From Phycisphaerae bacterium (GTDB lineage: Bacteria > Planctomycetota > Phycisphaerae > Sedimentisphaerales > Sedimentisphaeraceae): a stretch of 64,000 nt of DNA. The DNA lies in assembly GCA_027078365.1 (NCBI GenBank), contig JALWYQ010000010.1:101492-165491 (forward strand), in the 5' to 3' direction. The position numbers were made by a program, and so were the translations under genes. The notes under the pieces are model-generated. The model was given only the letters and a program-made list of their open reading frames with translations. It searched no databases and was not told the DNA's origin. Position 1 is the stretch's first letter. Each line of letters opens with the position of its first letter. Below are positions 36,252-45,412 of the stretch, piece after piece.

Positions 36252-37016
36252 ATGACGACCTACAGAGTTATGGGAATATGGTCATCTATATTAGGGAAAA
36301 AGAAAGAAACTCGAGCTCAGCGAATATTAATCGCAGATGATTCGGCCGAGAACCGCCTTTTGCTCGAACTCATACTCAAAAAAGCCGGTTTTGAGACTAT
36401 TCTGTGCAGTGATGGAACTGAAGCCGTTGAGATTGCCAACAAGCAAGATATCTCATTAATACTGATGGATATCTACATGGAAAATATGGACGGAATTGAG
36501 GCGACTAAAATAATAAAGGCCAACAAAGCTCTCAAGAATATTCCAATAATCGCAGTTACAGCTGCTGACAGCCTCGAAGAAAGAGCTCAAAGAATAGAGG
36601 CTCAGATGGATGATTATGTAGCCAAACCAGTCGAAGCGGCAAATCTTTTAAAGAGGATATCAAAACAACTAAAAATCACCGCCCAGATGGAAAATGCATT
36701 AAATGGCGGGAAAATCATCTCAATAAACTCAGATGATCCAATGTACAAAAAGGCCATAAAAATATTCGTTAAATCACTACCAGATAGGATTAACCAGATA
36801 AAAGTCTCATTTGAGAGTGGCGACTTGGAAACAACAAAACGCTACATTCACTCCCTAAAGGGAACCGGAGCAATGGCAGGTTTTGACACATACACACTCA
36901 AGGCAATCAAGATAGAAAAACAGCTCAACTCCGCCCCACTAGACACCAAATCAATCAATGCCCAGATAGATGAACTAATCGACATGGCAAAACGAACAAG
37001 TAAAAGCCGAAGATAG
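36252..37016 (+). CDS. response regulator with receiver and HPt domains
   Basis: 254 residues: receiver domain (ILIADDSAENRLLLELILKKAGF, acceptor Asp in LILMDIYMENMDG, AVTAADSLEERAQ, DDYVAKPV) then an HPt domain with the phospho-accepting His in YIHSLKGTGAMAGF (about residue 200). Such stand-alone REC-HPt proteins shuttle phosphate in multi-step relays, typically from a hybrid kinase to a final regulator. No kinase adjoins. The start may be the ATG at 36252 or the ATG at 36270. The role is unknown. Confidence 0.85.
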   Translation: MTTYRVMGIWSSILGKKKETRAQRILIADDSAENRLLLELILKKAGFETILCSDGTEAVEIANKQDISLILMDIYMENMDGIEATKIIKANKALKNIPIIAVTAADSLEERAQRIEAQMDDYVAKPVEAANLLKRISKQLKITAQMENALNGGKIISINSDDPMYKKAIKIFVKSLPDRINQIKVSFESGDLETTKRYIHSLKGTGAMAGFDTYTLKAIKIEKQLNSAPLDTKSINAQIDELIDMAKRTSKSRR

Positions 37017-37107
37017 CCATAGTCATAAAAGCGATGAATTTCAAGACGACTCCTACGACAAACCAGTAGGTATTTCTACCTATAAGCACATTCTATCATG
37101 TTATTAG

Positions 37108-37136
37108 TTGCACTACGTCCCATAAAAAGCTAGAAT
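37108..37136 (+). promoter_or_regulatory. sigma-70-type promoter of the PEP-CTERM gene
   Basis: TTGCAC (37108-37113), 17-base spacer, TAGAAT (37131-37136). It lies 55 bases before the start codon. Confidence 0.55.
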
Positions 37137-37190
37137 AGCGTTGGGTGAATGACTATAGCATGAATGATGGTTTATTTATGGAGTGGTAAG

Positions 37191-37817
37191 ATGAAAAGAT
37201 TAATATTGTCGGCCCTTTTAATAGCGGCCATAGCTAGCCTTGCGCAAGCGTCTATTTTTGTGCCAGCTTGGCGCGGTGACGCAGGCTCAACGTATCAAGA
37301 ATGGTTTTTTTCAACAGATGACAACCCTATCGTAGCTGATGTATATGATAACATGTACGGAACGCCTATGGCTACAATTGGTGGAGCATTCCCTTTTACT
37401 CTTTGGTATAACGAACTAAACGGTGCTCAAGGTGTCTGGAAAACAGAAGATGTGATTCAGCTAGATATATACAACACACCAAATACAGCTATAGGAACAC
37501 ATAAAGACATAGTAGTACAGGCTGTTTATATGCCTCTAAATGATGCTGAGCTTCCTGCTACAGTAGCGTATCAAACTGCTACAGAACAAGGCGTAGCTTC
37601 AGCCCCTGTTTACAGTGAGATTTTAGCAAATGGTTACACTTACAGCAGATGGGAAATCTCTCTCGAGCCTAATCCAGATTTCGAGAGTATTTTCATTCTA
37701 CCACCTGCATGTAACATATATGTAGATTCAATGGCAGTTGATACAATCTGCGTTCCAGAGCCAACAACAATGGCCCTTTTTGGAATAGCAGGATTACTTC
37801 TTAGAAGAAAGAAATAA
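37191..37817 (+). CDS. PEP-CTERM domain exported protein
   Basis: 208 residues with a signal peptide (MKRLILSALLIAAIASLAQAS) and a C-terminal PEP-CTERM tail: CVPEPTTMALFGIAGLLLRRKK, that is PEP motif, one hydrophobic helix and a basic end. Such tails direct proteins to exosortase-dependent surface sorting in envelope/EPS-producing diderms and are abundant in planctomycetes. The central part (WRGDAGSTYQEWFFSTDDNP) recalls PEP-CTERM proteins of unknown role. The start at 37191 is chosen for GGAGTGG upstream rather than 37164. No exosortase gene in the window. Confidence 0.88.
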   Translation: MKRLILSALLIAAIASLAQASIFVPAWRGDAGSTYQEWFFSTDDNPIVADVYDNMYGTPMATIGGAFPFTLWYNELNGAQGVWKTEDVIQLDIYNTPNTAIGTHKDIVVQAVYMPLNDAELPATVAYQTATEQGVASAPVYSEILANGYTYSRWEISLEPNPDFESIFILPPACNIYVDSMAVDTICVPEPTTMALFGIAGLLLRRKK

Positions 37818-37854
37818 TTGTAAAGCTAAATAGTCATAGCACTCAATAAACAAA

Positions 37855-37892
37855 AAAACAGCTCTGAAAGCAACCGCAATCAGAGCTGTTTT
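37855..37892. terminator. bidirectional rho-independent terminator
   Basis: AAAACAGCTCTGA pairs with TCAGAGCTGTTTT around a 13-base loop; A and T runs flank both sides. It separates the convergent PEP-CTERM and methyltransferase/MTHFR genes. Confidence 0.85.
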
Positions 37893-37913
37893 AATATATT
37901 CAAAGATTGAACC

Positions 37914-39773
37914 TTACACATCAACCTTACCCATAACAGCCAAGGCCGTATTAACATTTCCAAACGGAGCACTAACAGTAAAGCCCGCCACATCGCCGCG
38001 CAGAGCCTCTACCATCTCCCGAGCAATCTCGACTCCAATCTTTCGTCCATCCTCTTTTGATTTAGCCTTGCTCATTCGATCGAGAATTTTCTGCGGCACA
38101 ACAACACCAGGAACCTCATTGGCCATAAATTCTGCATTTTTGTAACTTGCAAACGGCCAAATACCGGCAACCGTTGGAATACGACAGTCACTTGTGGCAT
38201 CCATGAACCTATAGAAACTATCAAGCTCAAAGACAGGCTGAGTTATGCAATATTCAGCCCCTGCTTGAACCTTCAATTTAAACCTCTCTATTTCACGGTC
38301 AATATCATTGGCCACTGGATTAGCGCCAACCGCGATGGTCAATCCAAGCGGTTTCTTGAGAAGATTACCCGCAATATCGATACCTCTATTCAAATTGCTA
38401 ACCAAGGCGGTTAGGGCGATTGCATCCAAATCAAATACTGCCGTTGCATCTGGAAACTCGCCAAGCTTTGGAGGGTCTCCAGTAATCAACAAGACGTTGG
38501 ATAAGCCAAGAACCTCTGCTCCAAGCATATCAGACTGAATCCCAAGCACATTCTTATCCCGACAGCACACATGCAACACAACCTCGATATTAGCCTGCTG
38601 CTTAATCGAAAGCCCTGTTATCATCGGCGATAGCCTCGAACTAGCCCTTGGACCATCAGGAATATTGATAGCATCAACTCCATGCGCAGCACAAATTTTC
38701 GCCTTCTCTATAACGTCAGAAACATCTGTTCCTCTTGGCGGCGATATCTCAATGCTAAGAACCTCTTGAGAATTCGCAAGCTTATATCCAAGCTTTGATT
38801 TCTCTTCAAGAGCAATCGGAGCGAATCCTTCTATCTCGTGAGATTCTTTCTCGTGGATTATGATGTTTGCAGCAGAGCTGTGCTGCGATTTATCAAGCGA
38901 GTGAATTGCCTTTACAATGCTGCGTATATGCTCTGGAGTAGTGCCGCAGCAACCTCCAATAATTGAAGCTCCATGCTCAAAGAAACGTTTTGCATACTCC
39001 GCCATATATTCCGGAGTGGACATGTATATACTTCGACCGTCAACATTTCGTGGAATTCCAGCATTAGGTGAAACTGAAAGCGGCTTTGAGATATTGTGTT
39101 TGAGCATTTTAACTACGTCAAGCATATCCGCCGGACCAATACCACAGTTAAAGCCCGCCGCAACCACATTGTCATAACTAGAGACCGTTCTCAAAGCAGA
39201 GCTAGCATCAAAGCCTATCTCAGTTTGACCATTGCTGTGAACACTCAAATGCGCGATTACTGGCAAATCCTCAAATTCAGATGCCACTTCAATCGCAATT
39301 GAAAGCTCCTTAACATCAGAAAATGTCTCAAGTATCAAAAGATCAATACCGGCAGCATCTAAAGCTCCAATATGACTTCTAAATGACGCTGCAATCTTCT
39401 CGCTCGCTTCGCTAGAGTGTGAAGCAGTATCCACGCCGCTTGGGCCAACAGCTCCAGCAACCAAGACATCCTCTCCCGCAGCCTCACGGGCAAGTGCAAC
39501 ACCACTAGCATTAATCTCGGCGAGCTTATCGACCAACCCATATTTGGCTAGCTTAAGCTCGTTTGCCGCAAAGGTGTTGGTCTCAATAATATCCACACCA
39601 CAATCAACGTATTCGCTGTGGAGCCCTTTGACGATATCTGCATTTGTGATATTGAGTTCTTCAAAACACCTATTTATAAAAACGCCCTTCTGGTAAAGCA
39701 TAGTCCCCGTTGCACCATCAGTAACGAGAACACCCTCTGAGAGTTTCTGTTTTAAACTATCAAATCTGGACAC
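37914..39773 (-). CDS. bifunctional homocysteine S-methyltransferase / methylenetetrahydrofolate reductase
   Basis: 619 residues. N-terminal half (about 1-300) is a zinc homocysteine S-methyltransferase: DGATGTMLYQKG, then Zn cysteines in AAGFNCGIGP and IIGGCCGTTPEH. C-terminal half (about 325-619) is a MetF-type flavin reductase: LSIEISPPRGTDVSD, VLLITGDPPK, GITQPVFE-type segment CITQPVFELDSF. The same fusion is known as YitJ in Bacillus. It would make methyl-THF and pass a methyl group to homocysteine for methionine. Start codon GTG with GGAGGG upstream. I looked for a SAM or cobalamin riboswitch in the leader and found none I can support. Confidence 0.92.
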   Translation of the reverse strand: MSRFDSLKQKLSEGVLVTDGATGTMLYQKGVFINRCFEELNITNADIVKGLHSEYVDCGVDIIETNTFAANELKLAKYGLVDKLAEINASGVALAREAAGEDVLVAGAVGPSGVDTASHSSEASEKIAASFRSHIGALDAAGIDLLILETFSDVKELSIAIEVASEFEDLPVIAHLSVHSNGQTEIGFDASSALRTVSSYDNVVAAGFNCGIGPADMLDVVKMLKHNISKPLSVSPNAGIPRNVDGRSIYMSTPEYMAEYAKRFFEHGASIIGGCCGTTPEHIRSIVKAIHSLDKSQHSSAANIIIHEKESHEIEGFAPIALEEKSKLGYKLANSQEVLSIEISPPRGTDVSDVIEKAKICAAHGVDAINIPDGPRASSRLSPMITGLSIKQQANIEVVLHVCCRDKNVLGIQSDMLGAEVLGLSNVLLITGDPPKLGEFPDATAVFDLDAIALTALVSNLNRGIDIAGNLLKKPLGLTIAVGANPVANDIDREIERFKLKVQAGAEYCITQPVFELDSFYRFMDATSDCRIPTVAGIWPFASYKNAEFMANEVPGVVVPQKILDRMSKAKSKEDGRKIGVEIAREMVEALRGDVAGFTVSAPFGNVNTALAVMGKVDV

Positions 39774-40172
39774 TTAAATATGCCCTCCACTAAATTCAAA
39801 AACATTCCACCATGGCAAGTGCCACTATCTTTGCCTAAGCTTCGGGATATTATAGCGAAATATAGAGATTAATTAACCCATTTTTGTCATCTTTGCGTAT
39901 TTTCAACCAATTAGCAACCAAACTAAACCCTTAATTTATATCGACTCACTATGCTTTTCTAATCAACAAGCACTTGCTACGCCAATGAAAACCGAATTAT
40001 ACTCAAGCAAACAACTACCCGGCAAAACCACTTTTTTGGTTGCAAAATGACGTCACTACACTATACTTATTGCCAAATATAGCTCAAGGGAAGCTCCAAT
40101 AGTTGCTTTTGAGCCGCAATTGTGGCTAATTGTTAGGGCTTGCCTTAAACTGCTTAAACATTTTGTGAAAGG
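39774..40172. other. 399-base divergent intergenic region (methionine gene / accB)
   Basis: Leader of the methyltransferase gene on the minus strand, with a weak GGCAA/TTGCC hairpin (about 39816-39837), and the accB promoter at 40040-40067. No coding sequence or known riboswitch recognised. Confidence 0.45.
40040..40067 (+). promoter_or_regulatory. sigma-70-type promoter of accBC
   Basis: TTGCAA (40040-40045), 16-base spacer, TATACT (40062-40067), giving a leader of about 100 bases before accB. Confidence 0.55.
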
Positions 40173-40694
40173 ATGCCAAGGCATATGTGTAAGAAAGACA
40201 AAACTGCAGGACCTGCTAAGAATATAGAAACAATCAAAGAACTAGTCTCTATGATGAGCGAACATGACCTTGTTGAGATTAAAATCGTCGATGGTGACAG
40301 TAAAATTCACCTAAAACGCCCTAATCCACAGGAGAATGCACCGGTAATAACTCAAGTGCCTATGCATCCGCCAGTCATGCCAGCCCCAGCAGCGGCCCCT
40401 GCAGCTCCAGCACAACCAGCTGCTGCAACTGCTCCTCCAGCAGCTAGTGATGACACTCCTGCTATAAAATCTCCGATTGTGGGCACATTCTACACCTCAC
40501 CAAGCCCAGACTCAGAGCCTTTTGTCAAGGTTGGGGATCGAGTAACTGCGGATACAGTTGTTTGTATCGTTGAGGCTATGAAAGTTATGAACGAGATTAA
40601 GGCTGAGATGGATGGCATAATTGAACAAGTTTGCGTTTCAAACGGCGAAGCCGTTGAATTCGGACAGGCGCTATTCAAAGTCAAAGTCGGCTAA
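40173..40694 (+). CDS. accB: biotin carboxyl carrier protein of acetyl-CoA carboxylase
   Basis: Carries biotin between AccC and the carboxyltransferase in fatty-acid synthesis. 173 residues: N-terminal helix ([20 protein letters not shown]), a Pro/Ala-rich flexible linker (about 58-92), and a biotinyl domain with the thumb region [22 protein letters not shown] and the biotin lysine in [10 protein letters not shown] (Lys137). Starts at 40173 and 40185 are both possible; the second has AAGG three bases upstream and the first AAAGG touching it. accC follows after 55 bases. Confidence 0.95.
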   Translation: MPRHMCKKDKTAGPAKNIETIKELVSMMSEHDLVEIKIVDGDSKIHLKRPNPQENAPVITQVPMHPPVMPAPAAAPAAPAQPAAATAPPAASDDTPAIKSPIVGTFYTSPSPDSEPFVKVGDRVTADTVVCIVEAMKVMNEIKAEMDGIIEQVCVSNGEAVEFGQALFKVKVG

Positions 40695-40749
40695 ACGTAA
40701 TGTTTCTCAGCTTAAATTAAACTGAATAATACCTGATTGGAATTATAAG

Positions 40750-42102
40750 ATGTTCTCCAAAATACTGATAGCAAACCGAGGCGAAGTCGCTCTGCGTATT
40801 ATGCGTGCCTGTCGTGAGCTTGATATTGAATCGGTAGTAGTATACTCAGAAGCAGATAAAGACCAGCATTACGTTAAAATGGCCGACCAAGCCGTTTGTA
40901 TAGGTCCCGCTGCTCCGGCCAAGAGTTACCTAAATATCCCTGCAATCATTAGCGTTGCAGAAATCACCGATGTGGACGCTATTCACCCAGGCTACGGTTT
41001 CTTAGCAGAAAACGCACACTTCGCAGAAGTCTGTAGGGATTGCGGCATCACATTCATTGGCCCGTCTCCTGAATCGATGAATATGCTTGGCGACAAAGTT
41101 CAAGCTAGAAAACTAGCAAAGAAAGCTAAAACTCCTGTGGTTCCCGGTTCTGAGGGAGCAATCACAGACGAAAAAGAAGCTCTAAAGCTAGCCAACGAAA
41201 TTGGCTACCCTGTAATTATCAAAGCATCTGCCGGTGGCGGTGGACGCGGAATGCGCGTTGTTCACAACGATATGAGCTTTAGAAGCGCATACCTCGCAGC
41301 GCAGACAGAAGCACTAGCTTCTTTTAATAATGGCGAAGTATATCTGGAAAAATTCATAGAAAACCCTCGCCACGTTGAAGTTCAGGTTATGGCGGATAAG
41401 TATGGAAATGTCGTTCATTTCTACGAAAGAGATTGCTCAATTCAAAGGCGTCACCAGAAACTAATCGAAGAATCGCCATGTCCGGTCATTGACCATGAAA
41501 CTCGTGAGAAACTTTGCGATGCAGCTATCCGCGCAATCAAAGCGGCAAATTACGAAAACGCCGCAACGGTTGAGTTCCTTTTGGATAAAAATAAAAATTA
41601 TTACTTCATTGAAGCCAACACCCGTATCCAAGTAGAACACCCGGTAAGCGAATTAGTAACCGGCCACGATCTAATCAAGTGGCAAATAAGGGTGGCAGCT
41701 GGTGAAAAATTAACAATCAAACAAAAAGATATTAAGCTAAATGGCTGCGCAATTGAATGCAGGATTAATGCCGAAAACCCTGACACAAACTTCTCGCCTT
41801 GCCCTGGCCCTGTCGATGAGTTTGTTGTTCCTGGCGGCTTTGGCGTTAGAGTTGAAACGCACCTACATCAAGGCGCTTACATCTCTCCATACTACGACTC
41901 AATGGTAGCCAAACTGCTCGTTCATCAACCAACAAGGGAAGAGGCTATCAAGAGCATGCAAGGCGCTCTCAAAGAGTTCAAGATTGGACCAATCAAAACA
42001 ACTATCCCAGCATCGCTTGAGATTTTATCTCACGATATGTATCAAGCAAATCAGGTTGATACTGGTTTTATCGAGCGGGAAATGTTTAACGATTCAAAAT
42101 AA
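40750..42102 (+). CDS. accC: biotin carboxylase subunit of acetyl-CoA carboxylase
   Basis: ATP-dependent carboxylation of biotin on AccB. 450 residues, ATP-grasp fold: [33 protein letters not shown], glycine-rich ATP loop [44 protein letters not shown], and [14 protein letters not shown] with the catalytic residues. Length matches E. coli AccC (449). Ends in a strong terminator. accA and accD are not in the window. Confidence 0.97.
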   Translation: MFSKILIANRGEVALRIMRACRELDIESVVVYSEADKDQHYVKMADQAVCIGPAAPAKSYLNIPAIISVAEITDVDAIHPGYGFLAENAHFAEVCRDCGITFIGPSPESMNMLGDKVQARKLAKKAKTPVVPGSEGAITDEKEALKLANEIGYPVIIKASAGGGGRGMRVVHNDMSFRSAYLAAQTEALASFNNGEVYLEKFIENPRHVEVQVMADKYGNVVHFYERDCSIQRRHQKLIEESPCPVIDHETREKLCDAAIRAIKAANYENAATVEFLLDKNKNYYFIEANTRIQVEHPVSELVTGHDLIKWQIRVAAGEKLTIKQKDIKLNGCAIECRINAENPDTNFSPCPGPVDEFVVPGGFGVRVETHLHQGAYISPYYDSMVAKLLVHQPTREEAIKSMQGALKEFKIGPIKTTIPASLEILSHDMYQANQVDTGFIEREMFNDSK

Positions 42103-42133
42103 AAAAAGCCGTCTCTCTTGAGACGGCTTTTTT
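42103..42133 (+). terminator. rho-independent terminator of accBC
   Basis: AAAAAAAGCCGTCTC and GAGACGGCTTTTTT form a stem with a short TCTT loop and a T-run. Confidence 0.92.
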
Positions 42134-42191
42134 CATGAACCGATTTTTACCATAAAAACCTCTTGCGTTAAAGCTCTTAGCCTTTAAATCT

Positions 42192-42545
42192 TTAGGCTAA
42201 AATCCTCTTCGCCTTTGAATAACCTCCTACATTCACAGTTTTCGTATAGCCAAGCGATTTTAGCTTACGATTAGCAGCTGCTGCCCTTGCACCACTAAGG
42301 CAGTAGAGCATAATTTTCTGATCTTTGCTTTTGGCATACTTTGAAATCTCATTGCCAATAGCGTAATGAGGAATATTAATCGCTCCCTTAACATGGGCTC
42401 TGCTGTATTCTTTACTGCTGCGCGTATCAATAATTAGAGAGCCTTTCCTATCGGCTAGAATCTCTGCGATTAGGGCCTTCTCTGATTCTCTGCAACCATG
42501 TATAATTCCGAGAATGGAGAGTATTTCTATTATAAGTTTTTTCAT
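42192..42545 (-). CDS. rhodanese-like protein
   Basis: 117 residues: a short hydrophobic N-terminus (MKKLIIEILSILGIIHGC, possibly a lipoprotein-type or weak export signal) and a single rhodanese domain (LIIDTRSSKEYSRAHVKGAINIP) with active-site Cys in MLYCLSGARAA. The loop CLSGARA is a rhodanese CxxGxR pattern. It lies 10 bases behind lysA and is probably co-transcribed. Sulfur substrate unknown. A TTAGCCT/AGGCTAA hairpin covers its stop codon. Confidence 0.85.
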   Translation of the reverse strand: MKKLIIEILSILGIIHGCRESEKALIAEILADRKGSLIIDTRSSKEYSRAHVKGAINIPHYAIGNEISKYAKSKDQKIMLYCLSGARAAAANRKLKSLGYTKTVNVGGYSKAKRILA

Positions 42546-42555
42546 AGGACTCTTT

Positions 42556-43833
42556 CTATTTTTCTAACTCGATAAGATCTTCATAGCTCTGACGTTTGCG
42601 AATTACCTCCGCCTTATCGCCATCGACAAGAATCTCTGGAAGCATAGGCCTTGAATTGTAGTTGCTACTCATAGTATAGCCGTAAGCTCCGGCGGTGAAG
42701 ATACATAGCAAGTCTCCGCGTTTTACCGGCGGCATTTTTCTATTCTGGGCAAAGAAATCGCTACCCTCACATATAGGTCCAACTACATCAATAATCTCAC
42801 AACCATCAATTTCAAGATCTTCCTTTTTCGCAGTTGGGACAAACTTTTCGTCAACCTTAACCGGCCAGATAAAGTGGAATGCATCGTAGAGAGGCGGCCT
42901 GATTAAATCGTTCATACCAGCATCAACAATAGCAAACTTTTTATTTCCGCCCTGCTTTATATATTGAACCTCTGTGAGCAATATTCCCGCATTAGCCGCG
43001 ATGCTCTTGCCAGGTTCTAAAATAAGCTTGAGCCCCTTATCCTTTAAGAGAGGAACTATTCCAGCTGCATAGTCAGCTGCGCTTGGTCCATAGCCAGTAA
43101 CGTAATCAGCACCATAGCCACCACCAATATCAAGAGCTTCGATTGAATGGCCTTGCTCTCTTAGAGCGTCTATCAATGGAAGTATCTTTTCTATAGCTTC
43201 AACGTAAGGGTCTATCGTGTTTCCACCAGAGCCTAGATGAATATGAATCGCACAGAGAGAAACGCTACCATTATCGCCGTATTGAGCAAAAACTCGCTGC
43301 GCACGCTCGATATCAACACCAAACTTACTCTCTTTTTTACCTGTTGTGATATATGTATGCGTCTTTGGATCAACGTCTGGGTTAACTCTAAGTGCGGCTT
43401 TTACCTGTGCATTCTTGCTCTTTGCGAGCTTAATTAGATTCTCAAGCTCCGCCTCACTCTCAATATTGAAATATCCAATACCAGCATCGATTGCCTCTAA
43501 AAGCTCTTTATCAGTCTTTCCGACTCCAGCATAGACAATTTTGCTCATATCCGCACCAGCCTGTTTTGCGCGAAACAGCTCACCGCCACTGACAATATCA
43601 AAACCACTACCGGCTTGAGCGAGAAACTTCAAGATATTGATATTACTACAGGCCTTTATCGAATAACATACAATTGTTTCAATATCAGCGTACGCCTTTT
43701 GAATCTTATCTAAGTGATCTAGAAACGTTGCCTTGCTATAAACATAAGCGGCTGTTCCAAATTTCTCTGCAATTTCGGCTAGCGCCACATCTTCGCAGTA
43801 AAGTTCACCATTTTTGTAATTAAAAGCATCCAT
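42556..43833 (-). CDS. lysA: diaminopimelate decarboxylase
   Basis: PLP enzyme that makes L-lysine from meso-DAP. 425 residues, alanine-racemase-like barrel: PLP lysine in IVCYSIKACSNINIL, GSGFDIVSGGELFRA, HIHLGSGG, LDIGGGYGADY, EPGKSI; C-terminal active site GPICEGSDFFA with the catalytic Cys. Ribosome site AAGGGGC. It shows the cell makes DAP, in line with the peptidoglycan genes at 55-60 kb. No lysine riboswitch recognised upstream. Confidence 0.95.
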   Translation of the reverse strand: MDAFNYKNGELYCEDVALAEIAEKFGTAAYVYSKATFLDHLDKIQKAYADIETIVCYSIKACSNINILKFLAQAGSGFDIVSGGELFRAKQAGADMSKIVYAGVGKTDKELLEAIDAGIGYFNIESEAELENLIKLAKSKNAQVKAALRVNPDVDPKTHTYITTGKKESKFGVDIERAQRVFAQYGDNGSVSLCAIHIHLGSGGNTIDPYVEAIEKILPLIDALREQGHSIEALDIGGGYGADYVTGYGPSAADYAAGIVPLLKDKGLKLILEPGKSIAANAGILLTEVQYIKQGGNKKFAIVDAGMNDLIRPPLYDAFHFIWPVKVDEKFVPTAKKEDLEIDGCEIIDVVGPICEGSDFFAQNRKMPPVKRGDLLCIFTAGAYGYTMSSNYNSRPMLPEILVDGDKAEVIRKRQSYEDLIELEK

Positions 43834-44027
43834 TTTATGCCCCTTTATTCTACGAGTTAATAATCCCGGGCAGTATAATAGGTTAACCAGAAAAATGCAA
43901 CGCTTGCTTAAAAAGCTATTGGATACTTATTGAGCTAAAAACGCCTGTATTTTACACTTTTTTCCTTGCAGAAAATATTCAACATCTGTATATTACCCGC
44001 TTCTAGCAGATACTCCGCTAGATTCTC

Positions 44028-44101
44028 GGCGACGTAGCTCAGCTGGTTAGAGCGTGGGATTCATAAGCCTAAGGTCGGTGGTTCGAGTCCACCCGTCGCT
44101 A
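44028..44101 (+). tRNA. tRNA-Met (CAT), elongator type
   Basis: Acceptor GGCGACG/CGTCGCT with a G-U first pair, D arm GCTC/GAGC, anticodon loop TTCATAA, T arm GGTGG-TTCGAGT-CCACC, discriminator A; CCA not encoded. The last anticodon-stem pair (A31-G39) is mismatched. G1-U72 and the stem argue against initiator tRNA; an Ile2 tRNA with modified C34 is possible. Its 3' end is repeated at 44127-44147. Confidence 0.9.
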
Positions 44102-44126
44102 TTTATGGGGAGACCGGTAAGTCAAG

Positions 44127-44147
44127 CGAGTCCACCCGTCGCTATTT
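44127..44147 (+). repeat. partial copy of tRNA-Met 3' end
   Basis: 21 bases identical to 44084-44104 (T-arm half, acceptor strand and ATTT). It begins CGAGTCCACCCGTCGC. Only 22 bases separate the two copies, too little for an integrated element to lie between them now. Confidence 0.85.
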
Positions 44148-44162
44148 TGAAGCAAACACAAC

Positions 44163-44235
44163 GCCCCCTTCGTCTAGTGGCCTAGGACGTCGGGTTCTCA
44201 TCCCGGAAACAGGAGTTCGATTCTCCTAGGGGGTA
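44163..44235 (+). tRNA. tRNA-Glu (CTC)
   Basis: Acceptor GCCCCCT/AGGGGGT with G-U first pair, anticodon loop TTCTCAT on a TCGGG/CCCGG stem, T arm AGGAG-TTCGATT-CTCCT, discriminator A. 73 bases. Confidence 0.93.
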
Positions 44236-44236
44236 T

Positions 44237-44269
44237 TAAAAAGAAACACTCGCGAGGGTGTTTCTTTTT
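44237..44269 (+). terminator. rho-independent terminator after the tRNAs
   Basis: AAAAAGAAACACTC-GCGA-GGGTGTTTCTTTTT hairpin directly behind tRNA-Glu and before tadA. Confidence 0.88.
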
Positions 44270-44287
44270 GCATATAATGAAGCCGCT

Positions 44288-44806
44288 ATGGAAGATATAA
44301 ACCAAACACAACTAACCACCGAGACAGACGAATACTTCATGCTTGAAGCAATCAAAGCTGCCCTTTGCGCACAAGAAGATGGAGATGTCCCCGTTGGAGC
44401 GGTAATTACCTACCAAGGCAAAATCATCGCAAAGGCATGGAATCAACGAGAGAAACTCCAAGATCCAACTGCGCACGCAGAGATGATAGCATTAACTCAG
44501 GCGGCAGAATATATCGGAAACTGGCACCTCAACGATTGCAACATCTATGTAACACTAGAGCCATGCCCAATGTGCGCAGGCGCGTTAGTCCACTCTAGAA
44601 TAAACAGACTCATCTACGCTTGTAGCGACCCAAAAACAGGCGCAGCAGGAAGTATCTACAACATAGTCCAAGACGAAAGGCTAAACCACAGGGTTGAAAT
44701 AACCTCTGGAGTACTAGCCGAACCTTGCTCGCTGATGCTAAAGGATTTCTTCAAACAAAAAAGAATTGAGAAAGCAAACCAGAGACCGCAGATGAAAAAC
44801 GATTAA
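44288..44806 (+). CDS. tadA: tRNA-specific adenosine deaminase
   Basis: Converts A34 to inosine in tRNA-Arg(ACG). 172 residues from the ATG at 44288 (an ATG at 44258 lies inside the upstream terminator). Zinc deaminase signature: HAE in PTAHAEMIALTQAA (about residue 63) with Glu as proton shuttle, and LEPCPMCAGALVHSRI with the two Zn cysteines; EDGDVPVGAVI upstream and DPKTGAAGS after. Clustering with tRNA genes suits its role. Confidence 0.95.
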   Translation: MEDINQTQLTTETDEYFMLEAIKAALCAQEDGDVPVGAVITYQGKIIAKAWNQREKLQDPTAHAEMIALTQAAEYIGNWHLNDCNIYVTLEPCPMCAGALVHSRINRLIYACSDPKTGAAGSIYNIVQDERLNHRVEITSGVLAEPCSLMLKDFFKQKRIEKANQRPQMKND

Positions 44807-44910
44807 ACCGCAGATGAACGATAGATAAACGCAGATTTTAAAAACCTTAACTGCTTTAACGCTAGAGAACGCAAGAGGCGCAGACGACGCAAACGAAACG
44901 GATTAGAACA
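44807..44910. repeat. dispersed CGCAGATGAAC / CGCAAACGAAACG repeats
   Basis: Begins with CCGCAGATGAACGATAGATA-type text (also at 61714 and 61768), then a block from about 44848 (TTAACTGCTTTAACGCTA, GAACGCAAGAGGCGCAG, GACGCAAACGAAACG) that matches the reverse complement of 8867-8940 with few changes. Noncoding; a partial copy CTTTAACGCTAGA recurs at about 45379. Confidence 0.65.
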
Positions 44911-45015
44911 ACTTATTTTATTTTTTAGAACCAAGATTCGCCACTAATGCACGAATAGAATCACAATTAAAACTTGCATAAATCAATAAATCATTTAGAA
45001 TTTGCTCTCTCAATT

Positions 45016-45104
<89 letters not shown>

Positions 45105-45412
45105 TTGTAAATGGACGTTGGCTTACGAAAGTTGACGTCCTTTTCTATTTGTACATACAATTATACAGGGGGATTCGAACCACCGGTGGAATTTGCGCAG
45201 CAAATTACACTCAAGGGGGGGCGACACAAAGAGCCGCGAGGCAAAGCCGAGCGAATCCTCCTCTCTCCGTATAAAACAATCTACGGCGATAGCCGTTTCC
45301 AATTTCAAAAATTCACAAAGGCGTTAAACACAAACGACACAGAAGAAAGCAGATTTCCAAAACATTTAACTACAACTACTTTAACGCTAGACAACAATAG
45401 CAACATCAAACA
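45105..45412. repeat. 308-base region with terminator and partial tRNA-Ser copy
   Basis: GGACGT (45113-45118) and ACGTCC (45135-45140) followed by TTTTC form a likely terminator for tRNA-Ser. At 45252-45270 the 3' end of the tRNA recurs with one mismatch (CGAATCCTCCTCTCTCCGT against 45087-45105). Between them are GGATTCGAACCACCGG (T-arm-like, inverted) and AAGCCGAGCGAATCC, similar to AAGTCAAGCGAGTCC before the tRNA-Met copy. No gene. Confidence 0.65.

Noticed and set aside
39774..39880. SAM or cobalamin riboswitch before the methionine-related fusion gene
   Set aside because: Hairpin potential is present, but none of the conserved core sequences of these riboswitches can be seen.
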